Assembly: GCF_028858725.1 (NCBI RefSeq)
Contig: NC_084761.1
Span: 37,622,501-37,686,500 of the forward strand
DNA length: 64,000 nt
Origin: Colius striatus
Lineage: Eukaryota > Chordata > Aves > Coliiformes > Coliidae
Direction of reading: 5' to 3'
In this document: piece by piece, positions 59,848 to 64,000 of the stretch
Numbering within the stretch: the stretch's first letter is position 1
Layout: every line of letters starts with the position of its first letter
Made by a program: the position numbers and the translations under genes
Notes under the pieces: generated by a model
Told to the model about the DNA's origin: nothing
The model's input: the letters and a program-made list of their open reading frames with translations, nothing else
The model's database searches: none

Positions 59848-62800
59848 ATGAATCCATTTCTGGATCTTCTCCGGTTCCTAGCCACACTCATCTACGCCTA
59901 CTTAGAGGCTTTCGTAAAGCTTTTTGTCCCTGTGAAGAGAAAGTCTGTCAGCGGAGAACTCGTCCTCATCACGGGTGCTGGCCACGGCGTCGGGAGAGCC
60001 ACTGCCTGCGAGTTCGCCAAGCGGCAAAGCAGGCTGGTACTGTGGGACATTAATAAGGTAATGGCACCGTTCCTGTTCCTGCGCGCTCAGCCCCGAGCCC
60101 GCGGCGCTTCCTTCCGAAGCATGAGAAGCGCTGCGGGCACTGCACCCACATCACCTCCTGCCAGCCCCCTCCCGCCTGCTCGGGACTTGGGGTGACTTGG
60201 GGTCAGAGGTGTACATGGCAAGAGTCTGACTGTGTAAGAGGCTGCTGCCAATAGAGTGTTGTCCATGGTCACTGGAATGGAGGAAGAACTTAATAGCGAG
60301 TGAGTGAGCTTTGCTGCTGGGAAATGTATTGTAAGGATGGAGATGAGGAGGCATGGAAATTCCAAGGGAGCCTGAAGTTAAGAACAACTTAAATTATGAT
60401 GGAAAGTCAGAAACCTATTGATCCTGCTTTGAAGCAGAAAGATTGGCTTATATTTATTTCATTGTGATATAAAAGATAGACATCACCTTCACACTGCTGG
60501 TCATATCCAAAAAAGCCTCCAACTTGATTACTGAAATGACCAAATGCCTAAACCACACTAAGGGAGAAGAATGTGGCTAAATAAAAAAAGCATTCTGATC
60601 TATTTTGGCAGTCTTCTGTGATAGGAACAGATCTTCAGACACAAGATATGAACTGAAATAAAACTTCAGATTTTGTTGTTACTAAGCAAAAATAAAAATC
60701 TGGTTTTGTTTCCAGAGACCAGTACCTGAGTTCTGGCAATATTCTGGGAATCGGCTTCAGTGCTTCAGACTGGGATAGCCAATGTCAGGCAATGCATATT
60801 AACAGAGCTTTCTTGTAAGAAGCATCTCTCTACACTTAGGTGCACTTTGGAGCTCACCTCTTTTTTTCACATCCAGTCTGTGAACGCAGAAACATATTGG
60901 GCCCCTTTTCATTTCTGGGCCTGTGCTCCAAGAGCTGTGCTTACAGTCATGGATTGTGGCTGAGCAGCAACACGTGGGCAGGGTACAGCTGTGCATATGT
61001 GTCTTTCTATTCTGACTCTCACAGCACGGCATCGAGGACACGGCAGCAGAATGCAGAAGGCTGGGAGCAACTGTTCAAACCTTTGTGGTGGACTGCAGCA
61101 AAAGGGAGGAAATCTACAGCGCTGCAGAGAAGGTAGGGGAGCAGGGGCACATCCAAAGGCTTCCCCAAACATATTCAATTCTCGGATAAGTCAGGAAAAC
61201 AAGAGAAGAGGTATTGTAGGCAAATCATGCAAACCCTTGGAATCTCCTCACTTGTTGCTGCTATGACAGAAGCAGTCCTGCTGGCTCAAAGCAGTCCGCA
61301 TGTCCACAGTCCCAGCTTTGACTACAGAGAGCACTCTGTGTCTGGGGGCAGCGTGTGGAAGACTAAATACTGGCAGCAATTAAGGGAGAAGCATCAGCTC
61401 TAAACCAGATTTCATGGTACTACTGCACCATTCAGACCACCTCTGGAAACATGGCACAGTCTTCCTCAAAGAAACAACCTTCAGAATCAAATTAATTGTT
61501 TTTCATGTTCCCAGTTTTGTTTCTGTTTCATTTGGGTTTTTTTTAATAACAAATGACACCCACCTTTCTGTTTTTTTCCTGTCCAAAAGGTGAGAAAGGA
61601 CATTGGGGATGTCTCCATCCTGGTGAATAACGCTGGTGTGATTACGACTGCTGACCTGCTCTCAACTCGGGACGAGCAGATTGAAAGGATGTTTGAAGTC
61701 AACATTCTTGCTCACATCTGGGTAAGGGCCTGTCCCTTCCTGATAGCTCTGTTTTTTGGGGAGTGTTGTTGAGGAGATGCAGGATGGGTTCAGCTCTGTC
61801 AGAGGCACGTGGGGGTTCCTCTTTGCATCAGGAAGTTTGGGCACCTGTGGCTGAGCACTGAGCCCCTGCAGACAGAAGCTATACATCTGAAAAATGCGAA
61901 GCAATGTTTTTATGAGCTGTCCCGCAGAACAGTGAGCCAACACGTGGCCCGAGTGGCCGGGCAGGTTGGGTAGAGCAGGGTAGGGCAGCTCCACAGGTCC
62001 TGCACAGCCTGGCTGCAGGGTGTAGCGAGGCCTGGCCCTCCCTGGCTGCACTCACCAGCACGGCCGTTCTCCCTGGGCCCTCTGCCTCTTGTGCCTTGTA
62101 ACGTGTTGTGTCATTGCCTTTCTCCTGCCTCCCTGAGCTGCTTCTGAGTCCCTTCAGTCCTGTCTGTCCTCATGATCTGTATCTCTCTCTGTTGACTTTC
62201 CCCCAAGCAGTCTGAGTCAATGTGACTCAGCTGGGCCCTACCAGAGATGGCACTTGTGTCCTTGGCACACCCCAGCTGAGCCCCCGGGCAAGGCACTGCC
62301 AGCAGCAGTCACAAAACAAGAGGGCTTCAGCTGTTAAGGACTTCTTCTCATTAGAAACAAAGGGGATCTACATATTGAGGAGTGTGTCATTGTATGTGCT
62401 GGGTGAGACACTGGCAGCGTTGCATCTGACATCTAAACCCAAACAGCAGTGTAGGAAAGATGTTTGTAGCAGCTCCCTGAAACACTCCCGTTTGGAAAAC
62501 AGGTTGCCAAGTGTTCCAGCTGAGTGGGGAACGGGTACCTCTGTGGCTCTCAGAATCAAAGGTGCTGTACAGCACATTGTGTTAGCAGTAGCAATCGCTT
62601 AATTCATGATCCTTGGAGTCAGCGTTGAATATGCCTAAGAAAACATTGTTCTTTTCCTCTTCTCCCCCCCTACCATTTTTGGCTCTGGGTTTAAATGACT
62701 TTCAAGACAACAAGAGCTTTTCTGCCAACCATGATGGACAACAACTATGGCCACATCGTCACAGTGGCTTCGGCGGCAGGTCATTTTGTGACTTCTTTCA

Positions 62801-64000
62801 TGGTGACATACTGGTAAGTGATTTTCAAGTCAGTGCTCTTCATTCCTTTTATTTTTAATTGCGTCTCCTCCAGCAGCAAGCACAGAGTCACCAAAATCAC
62901 CCTCTCACTGCATACGGTACATCCAAAGGACCGCGCTCAGGAGGAAAAGAGCCCAACGGCAGCACTGCAGGATGCCCAGAGGCTCCTGCCAATTTGCTCC
63001 TTGGCTCTGACTGACTCAGGAGCAATGCTTGTATGAAGGAACAGTCCTGTGACACATCCACCAATGAAAGCGTCTCCTTTTCTGTCTCTCCCATTGATCC
63101 AGATGTTTGCTTAGCCAAAAGGTATCTCCTCTTCTCCTTAGAAAGCGGCGGTCCTACGAGTAGTTGTAGTGCTGTCAAGTAAACCCCTAGTGAGTAGCTT
63201 CTGATCTTTGTCCCATTGTGGCAGTGGCTGTAGTGCATAGAAATTCTTCCACTATCACGAGACAAAATTGCTTTTCTGCTTGAAACACATCTAGAAAATA
63301 CAGGGAGTGATCACAAGAACTGTTAGATTTCATTGTCATTCTGTGTCAGCTCTGGTCCTCTAACAGCAGAGCAATCTTCTCCAGGGAGCACTCCTTCTTG
63401 GGGACTTGCTCACTGCTGGCAACGTGAGAACTCCCCAGAGAGAGATTTTTCTGGGATTGCACTGCCAGAATCAATAGCAGTCAATTTACTGATTCTCTTG
63501 TTCTGCTTCCTTTTGGAGATGATTGCAAGCCTTGGCCTGTGCCAATCTCTACGGCATTAATCTCCTCAATGTTGCATGCCCAATGATCCTCTATTTCAAA
63601 ACTCACGTGAAAATGTCATGTGACACTCCTGTGTGGAATGAGATACAGCAGGGAGTTGTTCTGCATTTCTGCCCTGCCATCCTTTGTCAGTTTATAGACT
63701 GAGGAGGCTGTACGCCTTCTGAGAACCTTCTCACACGGGGAAAAAAGAGAAGTCCGTTGATTGATGCACATTAGGTATCATTTTTGAAGAATTCCTGACA
63801 TCTGCCTGTCCATCACTAAGGCAGCTTCTTCTGAAAGACACCTGCCCTGCATGCCACAGTTACTCCCCCACACAGCAACGTCTAATCCAGCACTACGCTG
63901 CCCTGGGGAAAGTGAGAATGATTCCCGGCCATTTTGTCTCAGCTGGATTATTTCTGATTTTGCCTCCTAGTCAGTCCTGTGTGTTCTTTCAGGCTCTTTC
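59848..64000 (+). CDS. HSD17B11: HSD17B11, 17-beta-hydroxysteroid dehydrogenase 11 (5' part; runs off the window)
   Basis: This is a short-chain dehydrogenase/reductase of the ER and lipid droplets. Exons seen: 59848-60057, 61025-61132, 61590-61721 and 62707-62813, joining in frame to 185 residues plus two bases (human protein 300). Residues about 4-28 form the hydrophobic membrane/lipid-droplet anchor. TGAGHGVG (42-49) is the cofactor-binding glycine motif, Asp67 in LWDINK fits NAD preference, NNAG is at 119-122, and VTVASAAGH carries catalytic Ser172. Catalytic Tyr185 ends the last visible exon; its partner Lys lies in the next exon, beyond the window. HSD17B13 is a close paralogue, but [17 protein letters not shown] and ASAAGH together with adjacency to NUDT9 favour HSD17B11. 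Confidence 0.93.

Noticed and set aside
58771-59891. Several long frames on both strands in the CpG island
   Set aside because: GC-rich sequence has few stops; composition is Ala/Arg/Pro/Gly without domains. Only the NUDT9 and HSD17B11 frames have splice-phase and homology support.
63985-64000. TTCTTTCAG near the right edge as the acceptor for HSD17B11 exon 5
   Set aside because: It would turn the expected Tyr-Cys-Ser-Ser-Lys into Tyr-Trp, and too little sequence follows to judge.

Overview
The window looks like bird nuclear DNA. It carries about a dozen truncated CR1 LINE copies that end in the avian ATTCTATGATTCT-type 3' tail, two LTRs with the sequence style of avian ERVL-like elements, and split, GT-AG spliced genes whose translations match vertebrate families. 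I cannot name the species. The heavy CR1 load suits many neoavian lineages.

Layout: four protein-coding genes can be assembled exon by exon. (1) DMP1 on the minus strand (coding exons between 8943 and 11236) is an acidic, Ser/Asp/Glu-rich bone-matrix phosphoprotein. (2) SPARCL1 on the plus strand (33043-45843, ten coding exons, 680 codons plus stop) is a matricellular protein with an acidic domain, a follistatin-like domain and an EF-hand domain. (3) NUDT9 on the minus strand (48637-59162, eight coding exons, 357 codons plus stop) is an ADP-ribose pyrophosphatase. (4) HSD17B11 on the plus strand (first four coding exons, 59848-62813) is a lipid-droplet short-chain dehydrogenase that runs off the right edge. 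Every junction used keeps reading frame, and the gene order (HSD17B11 - NUDT9 - SPARCL1 - DMP1) is the conserved tetrapod order around the SCPP mineralisation cluster, seen here in inverted orientation. NUDT9 and HSD17B11 share a CpG-rich head-to-head promoter. SPARCL1 and NUDT9 converge tail to tail. DMP1 and SPARCL1 diverge.

The rest is intergenic or intronic: 0-8.3 kb (left of DMP1) and 11.8-32.9 kb (between DMP1 and SPARCL1) hold CR1 fragments, simple repeats and sequence I cannot assign. No DSPP-like exon is visible in the DMP1-SPARCL1 gap where mammals keep that gene. Fossil LTRs sit in a SPARCL1 intron (40782-41325) and in the last NUDT9 intron (about 50358-51765), and a likely further LTR fragment lies near 31.3 kb.

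Functionally the genes are neighbours rather than a pathway. DMP1 and SPARCL1 belong to the SPARC/SCPP lineage of secreted Ca-binding matrix proteins, while NUDT9 and HSD17B11 are housekeeping-type metabolic enzymes. I found no CRISPR array, operon, RNA gene or novel molecular system. The best leads are the DMP1 gene structure and motif layout, the missing DSPP, and the LTR insertions in introns.
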